From Cyrtodaria siliqua (taxonomy: Eukaryota; Mollusca; Bivalvia; Adapedonta; Hiatellidae), in assembly GCA_037043455.1 (NCBI GenBank), contig JAWPHD010010286.1, positions 1 to 64,000 of the forward strand: 64,000 nt of DNA, read 5' to 3'. Made by a program: the position numbers and the translations under genes. Positions 63,129 through 64,000 of the stretch are shown here, in pieces. Numbering within the stretch: the first letter of the stretch is position 1; each line of letters begins with the position of its first letter. The notes under the pieces were generated by a model. The model saw nothing but the letters and a program-made list of their open reading frames with translations. It was not told where the DNA came from and did not search any database.

Positions 63129-63745
63129 AGGGTCACACGGCAATCTTTACACATCCAGTTGGAGGGGTAGAACCCCGCAAATTCATGTTCATTTTATCAT
63201 TTGTTGTTCATGCTCATTAGAGGTCTTCATCATGATCCCTGCATTGTTTCAGGTGCCATCTCGCTCAAATCACTAAAGCAGTGGCAGAAAAACAATAAAC
63301 GTGGCTCCAGCATAAATGGAGTGTCTACAATAGAATTTGCAGCAACTCTGCAGTTGAGAAAGTTCTAGGCCCATTGTCCATATTTTATCTCTATGTACAT
63401 GGAGGATGAGCATGGCATGTTCATGCCTGTTAGGCGCAATATAACCTTTCATATGTTGGTGCACCTTAAAACCCCAATTCAATTCAGTTGACTTTTTAAA
63501 AGCGTGCTGCATTGAGAATCCTGCATCATTATTAATAATTATTTTGAACAGTTAATTTAATAGCATTACTAATTGTGAAAAATATTGCACCAAAAATATA
63601 TTCAAAGTATAAAAAGTAAAATAACGGACATTTTTAAACCTAAATGTATTACATTATTGTTTACTTCGGCAGATTCAGTCAAAATACAACTAGGAATGAA
63701 TTGAGGTGCTTAATGTTGGTAACAACTTCAAGATTGCCTTCTGAT
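63129..63745. mobile_element. MITE M1 copy split by repeat R2
   Basis: TTAA at 63,125-63,128 is followed by AGGGTCACACGGCAATCTTT. M1 interior resumes at ~63,495 and runs to CTTCAAGATTGCC near 63,739, with its extreme right end decayed. Repeat R2 (63,185-63,490) lies in between. Confidence 0.7.
63185..63490 (+). repeat. interspersed repeat R2, copy 3
   Basis: Nearly full length, ending GGCGCAATATAACC, GTTGGTGCACCTTAAAACCC and CAATTCAATTCAGTT. Nested in MITE M1, so younger than it. Confidence 0.78.
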
Positions 63746-64000
63746 TTTGTTTGTTTGGTGTTTTATGTAGTCAAAATATATAATTTGTTCTGTTTTATAT
63801 TAAAGTGTTCAAAACCAGAAACAAGTATTTTTGTTTTTATACATTTCATTTTTTTGTTGTTGTACAAATCACATTTTGTGTCGCCTGCCTTGCGTGACAG
63901 ACACTTAGGGATCACTTTGTCCTTCAGCGTCAGTCCCTCACACTTTACCTGCAACCTAACCTTGGCCATAACTTATATAGTTTAAAGTATTTGGACTGGC

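Overview
The window reads as intronic and intergenic DNA from an animal with an AT-rich, repeat-dense genome, most likely a bivalve mollusc. That guess is an inference from exon/intron gene structure, tRNA-headed SINEs, TTAA-flanked MITEs, a mariner, an L1-like non-LTR element and a Ty3/gypsy LTR element. Nothing looks bacterial or viral, and no single-copy marker fixes the species.

Layout. 1-25 kb: no convincing full gene. It holds interspersed repeats, a dead mariner (1027-2640) carrying a nested MITE, a heptamer satellite (2893-3772), a 30-bp minisatellite (4306-4735), further MITEs, SINEs, an array of ~318-bp units (14.8-16.05 kb), and a ~370-500 bp inverted repeat (22.2-24.1 kb) around one plausible minus-strand exon. 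25,095-36,889: one complete LTR retrotransposon on the minus strand with apparently identical 256-bp LTRs, a GGCCT target duplication, PBS, PPT and three intact open frames. 37-51 kb: SINEs, a hAT/BED remnant, repeat copies, a 51-bp palindrome, and a 5'-truncated L1-like element (about 45,996-48,896) that contains a 215-bp inverted repeat and a MITE. 51,471-61,646: a five-exon plus-strand host gene, phase-consistent throughout, for a ~1059-aa BEN-domain protein with long internal repeats. 61.7-64 kb: flank with a MITE interrupted by another repeat.

The standout is the retrotransposon. Gag starts with a ComEA-like helix-hairpin-helix and has SR-type repeats before a normal capsid region and CCHC knuckle. 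Pol is reached by a probable -1 frameshift (GGGAAAG two codons before the gag stop) and carries protease, RT, RNase H, integrase and a C-terminal PHD finger. In the place where a retrovirus has env, a third 1040-codon frame ends in a TatD-family metal-dependent nuclease domain with all six expected metal ligands. This frame has no ATG at its start, but a strong splice acceptor lies 25 nt inside it. The LTR carries an AUG followed closely by a good donor, and splicing the two would join that AUG in phase to ORF3. In unspliced RNA the same AUG is a three-codon uORF ahead of gag. Element and surroundings also differ strongly in GC content, and with equal LTRs this points to a recent insertion.
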